Shown piece by piece: positions 47,986 to 59,387 of a DNA stretch of 64,000 nt. The stretch is from Chaetoceros tenuissimus (taxonomy: Eukaryota; Bacillariophyta; Thalassiosirophyceae; Chaetocerotales; Chaetocerotaceae). The DNA is taken from assembly GCA_021927905.1 (NCBI GenBank), contig BLLK01000023.1, positions 992,001-1,056,000 of the forward strand. The letters are read 5' to 3'. The notes under the pieces were generated by a model, which made no database searches, was not told the origin of the DNA, and was given only the letters and a program-made list of their open reading frames with translations. The stretch's first letter is position 1, and the number at the start of each line of letters is the position of its first letter. The position numbers and the translations under genes were made by a program.

Positions 47986-48360
47986 CAAAAGCAGAGGTCA
48001 TGCCTACACTAACTAAACGCTTTTTTCATTTTTATATTTTTGCGTAATTATAATGGTTTCTAAAGATTCTATCAACATAAATTGAATTTAAGAAAAAGAA
48101 TGGAATATTCATTGACAGGTGTCAATAGATACGTTCTCCCGACATCTCTTCGGAGAATTTGAAGAAAAGTTGATGCCAACCATGAAACATAAGAACTCAA
48201 AATTTCATGGAACCAGAACAGGTAGAATGTGGAACATCTTCATTCATCTTTCTTGTTTTATTGATGTACAATACTCTCATAATAATCAATCGTAAAAAAT
48301 AAGACAGTCTAGAAATAGATAGAAATAAAGATAATCTAAAGTCCCACAGACAGACAAAAC
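47986..48360. other. 5' flank of the secreted Ser-Gly protein gene
   Basis: These 375 bp between the MITE-like element and the next start codon contain the TTGACAGGTGTCAA site at 48112-48125. Otherwise they are AT-rich and noncoding. Confidence 0.45.
48112..48125. promoter_or_regulatory. TTGACAGGTGTCAA site, second copy
   Basis: The same 14 bp inverted-repeat site as at 40723-40736, here 236 bp upstream of the secreted Ser-Gly protein. Two exact copies at similar promoter distances suggest a transcription-factor site (TALE type by analogy). Confidence 0.35.
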
Positions 48361-49302
48361 ATGCAATTCAAGATAGTAGCCTCCACGCTTTTCTTTTCCA
48401 TGGCAGCTTTGAACAAAGGTGTCGATGGGATTGACTTCCATACGATTCGTGGTGTATCAGTTCATAAATATGAACGAGAAGCTTTAGAGGTGAGTGCATT
48501 ATAATTCATATCCCTTGTGGTAGCTAAGTAAGGAACCATATTCATAGCTCATATGTCATCACGTTTGTACTCACGCATGTCTTCTTTGTGTATCAACAGT
48601 CTTTCAAAGAACGCAGGGGATTAAAAAGTATTAAACTAGAAGCTTCTTTGGTTGATGAAGGTGCAGATCTAGATATTGATGACACAGGTGCAAAAGGGAA
48701 AATCAAGTTGGAATCCAGCAAAAGTTGGTCTGGTTCTTCCTCAGGAAACAATTATTTTGAAATAGATTTAGATCTGAAAGTAAGTCGATGCCTTTACATT
48801 ACTTTTTGACCAAGGAGAATTTTCTCACTTCCCCCTGTTTTAGGATTTACCTGAGGACTGTGATAATTGCTACATCGAATTTCATGAGGGCAGTTCCTGC
48901 GATGACATTGGGGATGAGATAGATATAGATGAAAAGATTGAGTTTACGACAGATTCTGATGGGAAAATTGATCAAAAACTTGAATTCAGTTCCGACAATG
49001 ATATTGATGATTTTGAATGCGAGCTTGTTGTTGTTTATGCTGTAAGTTCTAATATGAAATATATTTGGAACAATTGTATATCTTATTTTTTCTAACAATT
49101 GTTCGTAATATAGCCTGCTGCTGAAAGTGGAAGTGGAAGTGGAAGTAGAAGATTGGGCAGTCATAGCGAAAGTGGTAGTGGCAGTGGCAGTGGAAGCGGC
49201 AGTAGTGATACGAAAGACTCTGTTGCATGTGGACAGATCCTACCAAAAGGTGCCGAGAGCGATGATACAATTTGTCAAAGTGGATCACGTAGAAATGTTT
49301 AA
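48361..49302 (+). CDS. Secreted acidic Ser-Gly-rich protein, four exons
   Basis: Exons are 48361-48489, 48600-48779, 48844-49041 and 49114-49302. All introns are GT-AG (64-110 bp) and all are phase 0, giving 231 aa. The start MQFKIVASTLFFSMAALNKG is a signal peptide. The middle is beta-rich and acidic, with lines such as KIKLESSKSWSGSSSG, YFEIDLDLK, CYIEFHEGSSC and DDFECELVVVYA. The four Cys in exon 3 could form disulfides in a small beta-sandwich. The C-terminus has SESGSGSGSGSGSS, then a short CGQILP... ICQSGSRRNV tail. I do not recognise the family. Ser-Gly runs are often glycosylated sites in extracellular proteins, so a wall or mucilage role is possible but unproven. Exons are short, so ORF-based searches would miss this gene. 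Confidence 0.72.
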
Positions 49303-50813
49303 TAAGCTCCAAAGCGGTCTCCTTCTATACATTTTTACATGAAGAATATTGGCAAATACAACAAGCACTATAACGTTGTTCATGCCAAAAATACATCTGT
49401 GCATATTTAAAAAAAGATAAAACAATGATGACAAGAATAAAGCTACATCAAACGCTTCAAATTTATTTTCTACTTCGAATAAATCTCGCTTCCAGTACTG
49501 ATCGCTTCTTTGCTGGTGCTCTTGAGTAAGTTATCCCTTTACTATAAGTCAAGCTAATTGATTATTCGCTGTTGTGCTTTTGGTAGTTTCCTTTTTGTGT
49601 TGTCTTTTTGTTTTTGATGAAACATACCTTTTGCTTGCTAAGTAAAGAACAAAATGCGTCATACTACCTTACCTGTAATCTCATCTTCGATACATTTTGG
49701 TAGTAGTCGTACAAATAGATAGATTGCTGAAAAAGAAGAAGTGGCATCTTACATCTCATTCACTCGCTCAACATCTTCTGAGTAAAAAAAAAAGAAGATA
49801 TCTTTAGCACCAAATCATAATATGTAGTACTATGCCGTCAATCCTCTTCGTGCGTACAATTTCATTTAGCTATCGTTGTACTAGTGCATGATGTAATAGC
49901 CTGTCGTGCAACAAGAACTGCCATCGTCAAGCACCACCAAGCAAGTACATAAATATTCTACTCCTGATTCATCGAAGCTTGACTGAAATATCATTAGACA
50001 AAAATGTATTCACTCATGAATCACAGGAATACGAGTACACGATAGTAATGCAGTGAAGAATGAAGAAAAGAGGAGAGCTTTTTGCTCTTTTGAAAATCTA
50101 AAATATCATAATTTTTCAACCTAAATATCATAGTCATACTGTATGAATGAATTGAGAGATGTCCGTTGAGAAGATTACAGAGATGAAATGGAAAGGTATG
50201 TACTTCATTACCACGATACGAGGAATATCAATGGACAAATAGACAAAACGTGACGATTCGAATTCTAAAATATCATAGTCATTATTTGCAAAGAGCAGAT
50301 TCCGGTTGAGAATTAGGAATTTGAACAAGGTGGAACTTTAGGTACGACTCGGCAGTATTTTCCAAATTTTTCCTTCGAAGAGCACTGTTGAATATTCTCA
50401 ACAAGATCAGTAATATAAAAAATTAATATATACGCATTGCTTTCGAATAGAATTCTTTCCATCAACTATTCACTTCAAAATAGCAGAAACAAGTTCGATC
50501 GGAGAATTGTGTATTTTCTGTATGCAGTCCACATTCCCACTTTGCACGGGTCATAGACATTGCAATCCTTTTTAAAAAGTACAGCTACTTTAGCTTACTT
50601 AATGATTGAGACAAAAATACCTCGCCAATGTGGCTATTTAGCTGAAATTCTTATCAAAAAGTTGCTGAGGTGGCACAATTTGGCTCGGAAGGTGGTTTGC
50701 TGCCCGCCCTCCTCGGCAAAAGTCATCTGCATATGTTCATTCATGTACCATAATCTGAGTATATTGGTTTTTGCAACACATCAACATCTACTTATATTAT
50801 TGATTCAATCAAG
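49303..50813. other. Long intergenic region
   Basis: These ~1.5 kb between two plus-strand genes show no supported gene, RNA or element. A phrase around CTAAAATATCATA recurs near 50098 and 50264. The last ~250 bp should contain the promoter of the metallopeptidase gene. Confidence 0.5.
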
Positions 50814-53800
50814 ATGAAGCTACCTCTTGCAGCGACTATCGTAGTCTCTACCCTCTCATTCGCTGCTGCTCAGAACTGTGGGTTTGCTATTGCAAACAAA
50901 GGCCAGTCTATTGCTGCAGAGAAGAGACCAGTTGACCTATCTGCTCTAGCAAAGGGATGTGATTCCAACAAGTTCATTCAAGTGGATACTCCTAGAGGTC
51001 GAAAGAAGTTCAACAACAAACCTAATGCAGCTGCAAAAGGTTTCTATGGAGTAACTGATGATGGATCTACTCTTCAGTACATTCGTGGAGAGAATGATAC
51101 AGTCTTTGGATCTCTCGTCGATATTGAAGACGGTACTGTGACTCAAATCAGTGTGGACTATGAAGGTAATCAAGTCATGGAGACAACCAAGAGCCTCGAC
51201 TTTCCTCCTGAACAGGATCCTCCAGAAATAGATGCTCCAGAACTAAAGGTCAAGACTGCTGATGTTTCTCTTGTGGAAGATATCTCCTCTATTGAAACCA
51301 AGAGTCTTCAAGGCGGTAGTACAGGTGCTTCTAGGGCTCTTTCTCTTTTTCCAATTGAAGATACGGATATGCAGTCAAGATCTCTTGTAGACGATGGTTC
51401 TACACTTGATATTCTTATTGTTTGGACTCAAGCAGCTGAATGCGAGAACTCGGGGCAATTTGACCTCGAACTTTGTACTCTAACAGAAACTACTCGAAAT
51501 AATATGCTCGGTATTGTGGACTTGGCTATTTCTGAAACTAATACTGCTTATGCAAACAGTAATATCTCAACTGCCCTACGTGCTGTGAATCCGCAACGTA
51601 TTGATTATGTCGAAAGTGATTCCTTAACTGCACTCAATGATATCACGGGTACTACAGATGGCAAAATGGATCTTGTACATACACTGCGTGCAGATGCCAA
51701 GGCTGACCTTGTAGGTCTATTTGTCAAGAGCGGTGGAGGTTGCGGAATTGCTTGGCGTCCAACTACACCAACTCCAGATTTAATGTTTTCTGTCACGAAT
51801 TGGAATTGTGCAACTGGAAACTACTCTTTGTAAGTATTATTTCTTGTTTCAAATATTTCTTTTATGATCATCATGACTTATACTGACATGCTAAATTATT
51901 TTTCTTTAAAAGCGGTCATGAGGTTGGTCATAACTTGGGATGCAAACATGATCGTGGAACGAGCAACGAATGTTCCAATTCAGGCTACAACTATGGATTC
52001 AGAGACCCTGCTGGAAATTTCCGTTCCGTGATGGCATACAATTGTGTATCTGGACAATGTGATAATAATGCTGCTCCTAACACATTTTGTACACGTGTGA
52101 ACTGGTTTTCCAACGATTATGGTCCGGATTTTGAGTACAATAACAGTCCTATTGGTAATACTCAAAATGATTGTGCTAGGAGAATCAATGATGTCAAGCT
52201 TCAGGTTTCTCGTTTCTTTGACTCAGGAGCTAGTCCAAGTCCTTCTCAAGTACCTACCATCTCTCTTCAACCAAGTATTTCTCCATTTCCAACTACTACT
52301 GGACCACAGTGTGGTAATAGTGTCTGTGAACGCGAATGTGGAAGTTGTGCAAGCGACTGTTTTAGATCAACTGATTGTGGAAGTCTTGTGTCCTCAGGTT
52401 CAGGTAATCGCTCTCCATCCCTGTTTGGACAAGCTTTTAATGTAGATGTCTTTGAAGATGTTTATTTTCATGAAGCAGAGTCTTTTGTTTTTATAGAGAC
52501 CACAGCAAATTTTAATGTCAAGGTGTACACAAAAGAAGGCAGCTATGTGGATTCAAGTAATTTGAATGATTGGAATCTTGTCTTTAACGGCTCTTTCAAC
52601 GTCCCGAATCAATTTCTAGGGTACATAACTTTGCCATTTACCGAAATTCAACAATCTCTCAAAAACACAGTTAGAGCATTTTACATTACATTGGACACTG
52701 GATCAATAACATTATTTGAAAATTTCGCTACATCGCAAGCTTCGAACGGTGACTTGGCTATGAATACACCGTTTCTACGAAATCAAGTTATTGGATCGAC
52801 AATGGGAAGTGAACTAAATTTTGGAACTGCAGTGACTGAACCTAAATACCTAGGAACACTAAAGTATGGATACATCCCTTCCCCGCCACAAACATCAAAT
52901 GTAAGTGATATATTAAAAGGATAAATCTTTCAAACTTTACAACATACCATATTAATGTTTTTGCAGCCAACTTTGAGTCCGTCTTCTGTACCAAGTTCTA
53001 GTCCGACCGATAGCAGTGAAGCTCCGTCATCTGGACCTTCATCTCTTCCGAGTTCTAGTCCTTCAATGAGCAGCGACAAGCCTTCTTTGAGTCCGTCTTC
53101 TGTACCAAGTTCTAGTCCGACCGATAGCAGTGAAGCACCTTCATCTGGACCTTCATCTCTTCCGAGTTCTAGTCCTTCAATGAGCAGCGACAAGCCTTCT
53201 TTGAGTCCGTCTTCTGTACCAAGTTCTAGTCCGACCGATAGCAGTGAAGCTCCGTCATCTGGACATTCATCTCTTCCGAGTTCTAGTCCTTCAATGAGCA
53301 GCGACAAGCCTTCTTTGAGTCCGTCTTCTGTACCAAGTCTATCTGGACCTTCATCTCTTCCGAAGTTCTTAGTCCTTCAATGAGCAGCGACAAGCCTCTT
53401 TGAGTCCGTCTCTCTACCGCCCTAGTTCAGTGAAGCTCCGCATCTGGACCTTCATCTCTTCCGAAGTTCTAGTCCTTCAATGAGCAGCGACAAGCCTTCT
53501 TTTGAGTCCGTCTTCTGTACCAAGTTCTAGTCCGACCGATAGCAGTGAAGCTCCGCCATCTGGACCTTCATCTCTTCCAGTTCTAGTCCTTCAATGAGCA
53601 GCGACAAGCCTCTTTGAGTCCGTCTTCGTACCAAGTTCTAGTCCGACCGATAGCAGTGAAGCTCCGTCATCTGGACATTCATCTCTTCCGAGTTCTAGTC
53701 CTTTAATGAGCAGCGACAAGCCTTCTTTGAGTCCGTCTTCTGTACCAAGTTCTAGTCCGACCGATAGCAGTGAAGCTCCGTCATCTGGACCTTCATCTCT

Positions 53801-54497
53801 TCCGAGTTCTAGTCCTTCAATGAGCAGCGACAAGCCTTCTTTGAGTCCGTCTTCTGTACCAAGTTCTAGTCCGACCGATAGCAGTGAAGCTCCGTCATCT
53901 GGACATTCATCTCTTCCGAGTTCTAGTCCTTTAATGAGCAGCGACAAGCCTTCTTTGAGTCCGTCTTCTGTACCAAGTTCTAGTCCGACCGATAGCAGTG
54001 AAGCTCCGTCATCTGGACCTTCATCTCTTCCGAGTTCTAGTCCTTCAATGAGCAGCGACAAGCCTTCTTTGAATCCTTCAGCTTTGCCGTCAACTGATTC
54101 ACCAAGCAAAGGTCCTTCTTTGAGTCCATCTCTTTTTCCTTCAATGAGTAGTGTTGTGCCATCTTCTTCTCCTTCTGCTCGTATTCCATGCGATTTATAT
54201 CTGCAAAAAGGACGTTGTGATAAAGTTCCTTACTGTGCTTGGGTTGGAAATGGCAATACTGGTGTTTGTTCTGATGATAATTCTCCTCAAGAGTGCCTCG
54301 CGCCAAATGAAGCTTGTACCAAAAAGTCAAATTGCTGTTTTGGGGCATGTATCATAAGCAAAGGAAATACCGGAGTTTGTCCAGAAAATTCGCCTTTTGA
54401 AGTTTGTGCTGTAAGTGGATCGTCTTGTTCCTCTTCTTCAGAATGCTGTTCAGGTAAATGTAATGGGAATCTCAAAGGATCTGCAACATGTAAATAA
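50814..54497 (+). CDS. Secreted M12-type (reprolysin-like) metallopeptidase with Pro-Ser repeats and a Cys-rich tail
   Basis: Exons 50814-51829, 51913-52900 and 52967-54497. Signal peptide MKLPLAATIVVSTLSFAAAQ; a propeptide to about residue 190; then the catalytic domain (LDILIVWTQAAEC...) with the zinc site HEVGHNLGCKHDR (HExxHxxGxxH) and a Met-turn SVMAYNC. This is the metzincin signature of family M12, so Zn-dependent secreted proteolysis is well supported. A Cys-rich stretch (CGNSVCERECGSCASDC) and a beta-rich domain follow. Next comes a 38-residue PSxxPS tandem repeat, and finally a knottin-like tail (CSSSSECCSGKCNG). The first intron ends two codons before HExxH. Between 53337 and 53700 the repeat copies carry small insertions and deletions with a net frame change, so one continuous frame cannot be read. 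I suspect sequence error there (see findings). Confidence 0.85.
52967..54110 (+). repeat. 114 bp (38 aa) tandem repeat in the metallopeptidase gene
   Basis: About ten units with a period of exactly 114 bp in the good copies (unit starts 52977, 53091, 53205, 53319, then 53731, 53845, 53959). Each encodes SPSSVPSSSPTDSSEAPSS and then GPSSLPSSSPSMSSDKPSL. Units between 53337 and 53700 are shorter (about 84-113 bp) and irregular. The good copies are nearly identical, so the array has expanded or been homogenised recently. It forms an extended linker between the catalytic part and the Cys-rich tail. Confidence 0.93.
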
Positions 54498-54983
54498 GTA
54501 TTTTGGTATCCTATCTTAAATTAAGTTTGAATAATAAGAAAAAACGGCAGAGATATTTCACAAGTGTAATAGTGTAATTCATTTATTCTCTTTTCTTGTG
54601 TTTAGAAAATCCTCTTTCCTACGAGTAAACATGTTACTTTCAACAAAAGTATCTTCCGTTTATATTTCATTTGCGTCTGCTTTTTTAAGCCCGTGAGTAC
54701 AAAATGAAACATCTTTTTGAAATTCACTAGATACAATTTCTTCTTCACCTTTCATTTCCACAGACGGTTGATCAGTAGTCCATTATGTTTCATAGCTTTG
54801 AAAAGATTTGCATTGTGGCTGCCAAAAATAAGCATTTCGGGTGGTATGATAGTTTCATCGGGATCCAGGCAACTACTATCTAGACGCAAGAAAATAATAT
54901 GATGCATAAAAGCCGCCAATCAAAAGCAACGAAGTCGCTGCTATTACCAAAGCCAGACTATAGCTAATATCCTTGTTCATTTC
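54498..54983. other. Intergenic region between converging genes
   Basis: These 486 bp of 3' flanks between the metallopeptidase gene (plus) and the DUF1294 gene (minus) contain no gene that I can support. Confidence 0.45.
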
Positions 54984-55375
54984 CTACACATTGAAGCAGA
55001 ATTTAAATAGAAATGGCACCAGGAATGCAGACACATACAGTTTTCTCCGAAAGTATCTCTTTTGATGGCTTGTTTTATGTCGACAAATCTGCATGCCTAA
55101 GTACAGACCAATAATCCCTCCTGTAAAGGCAAGGAAATAAAAGCCTATATAACATGTGCAAAATATTATATAATGTGAGAAACACATCTTCATTTATTTC
55201 GTCTAAATGAAATGCAAAAGAACGAACCTGATTCAGGAATCCTACTTATTCGTTTGCTTCCTCGATTTATGGTTTTGGAAATAAATTTGTCGTAGAGAAT
55301 GATTGCAAATGCAAACAATTGAAGCTTGAGCGAGAATCCAAAAGGAAATATCGTCTCTAAAGTGATGTAGTCCAT
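54984..55375 (-). CDS. DUF1294-family small membrane protein
   Basis: Exons 55375-55228 and 55144-54984, with an 83 bp GT-AG intron, join as SRIPES-GFYFLAFTGG and give 102 aa. Features of DUF1294 are present in order: a first helix (LKLQLFAFAIILYDKFISK) with the typical YDK; RISRIPE; a second helix with FTGGIIGLYLGMQ; the signature CRHKTSHQKRYFRRK (RHKTxxxxF in the family); and a last hydrophobic helix. Bacterial members are small inner-membrane proteins of unknown function, sometimes fused to a cold-shock domain. Members in algae are scattered, so bacterial transfer is possible; the intron shows it is established in a nuclear genome. Confidence 0.75.
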
Positions 55376-55987
55376 TATTCATTTAGAGTTTAGTACTCAT
55401 ACTCGTAGTCTGTTATCAAAAAAGTGGTGTGTCGTTGATTCGATTCGTTTTATTCGTTTTTGGGAAAAAGTGAAAAGTGACCGTTTTTGTTGATATCTTT
55501 CGTAGCTACGGAGGAGTCCCATTTCTACTAAGCAGCTAGACCTGAGGATAGCTCGTCATTTTCTTCTTTTTGCTTTTTCAAAACAGATTGCTTCTATCGC
55601 AGCAATTCTATTCTTTCATTTGCAGCATTGATTTACTGAATAGTAATTTTTATAATTATAAACCAATTTTCATTAGTTTTCAGAACGACTGAAGGCATGC
55701 TCATCTTACATAAAATTTTCTTGCTTTGACATCTTACTCGAGTGTATGAATTACATACTACACTCCCCTCCAATATTGCCAACCGAATAATGAAAATTGA
55801 ATATATTCTAAAACATTTAAACTTTCAACTTGTGTCTTTTGTCCCTTGTTCCCCTTGTTCTCACATATAAAGATCCCCTATTGTGTACCAATGTTCATGT
55901 TGTAGTTCTATCAATCGCCGAGGCAACTTCAATTGAAACAATCTCTCTCCCCCTTGATTGCTTCTGTTTATCATGCATTTCTCTTTT
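55376..55987. other. Intergenic region
   Basis: These 612 bp hold the 5' flank of the DUF1294 gene and the 3' flank of the Cys-rich gene. They are AT-rich and no coding or RNA feature was seen. Confidence 0.5.
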
Positions 55988-58812
55988 CTATGGAGGAATT
56001 TTATGAGTACCACCATCGCAGAAACAACAAGCTTCGTCCACTGTTATCCCATTACTATCTGCGGTAGTAATAGCTGAACATTGCCAGGATACTGTAAAAT
56101 CGCTGCATTCGTAAAGGATACTATTTTGAAAGACAGACCAACCCGCATAGTCTACGCATGCAGATGGTGATTGGGATGGCTCTGTAGAAGGCATAGAACT
56201 TGGTGGATTCGATACCCAATGCGTTGCTCCACATACGCAACATGCCTCGTTTGCTGTCATTCCATCTACGACAACAGTGCCAATACCTGCCGTATTACAA
56301 AATGAATTATTCTCCCCAATCGTTTCACAATTAATTGTTTCCATATTTCCTCCGATATTAGCCTCGTGAGTCCAATGTGTATTATCTCCACATTCTGACG
56401 GAGATAAGGAAGGTTCATTTGAGGGTGCCTGAGACAAACTAGGCAAAGTTGAAGGGTAAGTAGACACACTTGGCCCCTCTGATATAACAGTGGGTGAATT
56501 GGAAACTCTAAATGAACCCCCACAGCTGCAACATGCTTGCAAAGCTGTTACCCCAGCGACAACTACTCCTCCATAGATTGAATCTGTACAAAATGCTCCT
56601 GCTCCAACGCTGTCACAATCCATTGTAGTCAAAATTCCACCGACAAGAACCTGATGAGTCCATGCCTCATTATCTACGCATTCAGATGGTTCTAGCGATG
56701 GTAACGAAGAAGGTAATTCCGAAGGAGATGGACTTTTACTTGGACCATTTGAAGGTTGACTACTTGGAAAAGATGTCGAAGGTTTTGAACTTGGAATTTG
56801 TGACATACTTGGAATTGCTGATGGTTGCTCGATCAAAGTAACACTTGCAACAGTCAATTCAATTCCAGTATTTACTTCAATTTCATTTGCAATATCTTCT
56901 GCATGTGTGCTTAATGATGAAATTACATCGGCTTCGGCAGGTAATAATGTTTCGTCTCCATTTGATACTTCCATTTCCAGTACATATTCAATAGAGCTAG
57001 GGTACGAAGATGGCAAGCTCGAGGGTAATTGACTTGGACTTGAAGACGGTTTATCCGACGGAAGAATACTTGGAAGAAAAGAAGGTTGAAGAGACGGACT
57101 GTTTGAAGGAGATTGACTGAAACTTTTTGAGGGACTTGTCGATGGAGGTTCGGAAGATATCAGCGTAGGATTTGGTGAGTCACTACTTTGAAGCATTCTA
57201 GATCGAATCATTCTTCTCGCAGAACAAACTTCTACAGAGTCAATGATATTTATGTCCCAATGATATCCTGAGGTCTCTGTATAGTCGCTTGTTGAAGCTA
57301 TTGCATCTTTAATCGAGGTCTCCAAGGTACTGGTTGATTTACAGATTCTTTCCACAGTGATTCTAGCACTGACATTCATAGAAGGTGATTCGCTAGGTTC
57401 AGAAGTTGGAAATGATGAAGGCTTGTTTGAAAGTGTAGGTTGAGGAGATTTCGTAGGACGACTGCTTGGTTTCGAAGACACAACTGGTGTAGGCATTTGC
57501 GAAGGAATTTCTGTGATTGGTGCACAAAATTTGCACGATCTGATACATGCAGAACCAATGTCACTCGCAATTCCCGACTGAACATCATCATTTTCATAGC
57601 AATATTTATTACGACGTGCTTGATTATTGATCCACTTACACGGTCTTGTGAATCCATTATCAGCTACAAATGTAAAGCCTTCAGTGTCAGAACAAAGGCA
57701 GTTGTTACAGGTCTCGAGGCATTTCCCTTTGATTTCTCCACGATCGCAATATTTATCCTGGCGAGTTTCCTTTCTAGATATCCAATCACAATCTCTCTCC
57801 ACGCCAATGTTGGTAATAAACTTAAAGCTTACATCATCTTCACATGATGTCGAAGGGGATTCAGTGGGATGAGTTGGTGTCAAGGAAACAGAGGGACTAG
57901 GTGAGGTAGTCGGACTTGCAGTACCTCCAGTACAAAACCCGCAAGAGCGAATACATGCCATACCAATTACATCTGTTGCAGATGTAGCATCCTCTTTCAA
58001 ACAATATTTGCTTCGTCGAACATTTATAGCGGCGGGATTATCCTCGATCCAGTCGCAGCCAACTACAGTTCCTGAATATTCCAAGCTAAAAGTGAAACTT
58101 GCATCATTTGCACAATCACAGTGATCACAAGACTTTAAACATGCACCAAGAATATGAGCTCTATTGCAATATCTCTCTCTTCGCTTATCAACCTTGAGAT
58201 AATGTTTGACAATCCATGAACAAGATTTTGATCTACTAACATTGTCAAGAGGGAAGGTAAAGCTTGGATTGTCTGTACAATCTCGTACATCATTGTATTT
58301 TGCTTCTTCCTCTACTGTACTAGAAGAAATTTTTGACGATGGATGGGTCTCTTGCTTTAGTTCCAGCAATGTATCTTTTTCAGTATCTGTAGTTGTAGAA
58401 AGAAAAAATTAGTAAGATGTTTGAATCGCTCTGAGTTGCTTGCATATGAATCTTAATGAACATATGATATGTACGAACAAGACTTACTGAATATATTGAA
58501 GTCAAATTCTAATATTTCTTCTCGATAGCTTTTCAGCAAACGAGAATCTACAACAAACTCATCACAAGCCTCTTGACAAATCTCATGAATCATCTTTCCG
58601 TCCATTTCTTCTTGACACATTTGATGAATTTCATTTCGCCGAATAGGTTGGCCGAGAAGTGAAGTAATGTGAGTGCACATTGGATGAGTAGTTATGTCTG
58701 CTACTGTTTCTTTTTCTGATTCAAGTAGGCTATCTGGAGTTTCTTTGAAGGCGGATGCATCATGGATAACACATGAAAGTACGAACAGAAGCAATGGCTT
58801 GAATCTTTGCAT
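55988..58812 (-). CDS. Cys-rich modular secreted protein, tandem copy 1
   Basis: Exons 58812-58488 and 58386-55988, with a 101 bp intron, give 907 aa. The start is the ATG at 58812; the open frame above it begins only with TTG. Signal peptide MQRFKPLLLFVLSCVIHDAS. Exon 1 carries a conserved four-Cys helical block (CTHITSLLGQPIRRNEIHQM...). Exon 2 has four copies of a six-Cys module, C-x-F-x-F...C-x-W...R...YC...AC-x-x-SC-x-x-C, in two pairs. PSxxPS linkers follow, then two domains around VERICKSTSTLE and ELTVASVTLIEQPSA, and three copies of a C-terminal module starting CxDxxxW and ending CCxCxG. The six-Cys module recalls ShKT-like toxin-fold domains only in Cys spacing. No catalytic site is seen. 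It is probably an extracellular matrix, wall or adhesion protein. Copy 2 lies directly upstream. Confidence 0.8.
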
Positions 58813-59387
58813 ATTTATATGTACGGCGGGGAAAAGGCCCAACAATAGTACTGCTAGCTATTTCGAAGAAAAAACAGAGAGAAAAGAAACTGCCCTCGAT
58901 CTTAGCTAGTTCTCTCCTTCTTATTCTCTTGTGAAAGCAAAATATATTTCTTCAATCTCTTTGGACAAAATGTGTTTGTCAAATTAGAAACTAAAGTGAT
59001 GAATAGTTTGGCCTTTCGTGCTGTTGCAAAACTTCAGAAAAGGAAATAAGTGTGAGTAGAAGAGGGTGCGCGTACTAAATCCTTCAACTTCCACATTGAA
59101 GTACATCAGTTTTAAATTTTGACACCAGCTATTTTCTACAGTATTTACATTTTTTTCATACGAATGAATCTTTTTCAAGTTTCAATATCTTTTCGAAATT
59201 CTTTTATTGGATAGTAGTCATTACCTACTACTGAAATTCTGGAAGAGATCTTGCTGTACCTACGTTGTCAATTCTAGCCAAAATGATATTTGATTTACTT
59301 TCTTACTTTAAAAATACTCATCGATCAATTGAATCTACAAATGATCTTGAACACGTTCATATGAAAAGAATTCATCCGACCTAAAGT
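58813..59387. other. Intergenic region between the tandem Cys-rich genes
   Basis: These 575 bp are the upstream region of copy 1 and the 3' flank of copy 2. They are AT-rich and no separate gene was seen. Confidence 0.5.

Noticed and set aside
47717-48016. 99-codon frame inside the MITE-like element
   Set aside because: It runs through the right inverted repeat and out of the element, with no similarity to a transposase.
52930-54109. Long open frames on the minus strand opposite the metallopeptidase repeat (GLELGRDEGPDDGASLLSV-type)
   Set aside because: They are produced by the antisense of the 114 bp Pro-Ser repeat, whose codons rarely give stops on the other strand. They have no start context, no signal peptide and no domain, and the sense strand is clearly coding.
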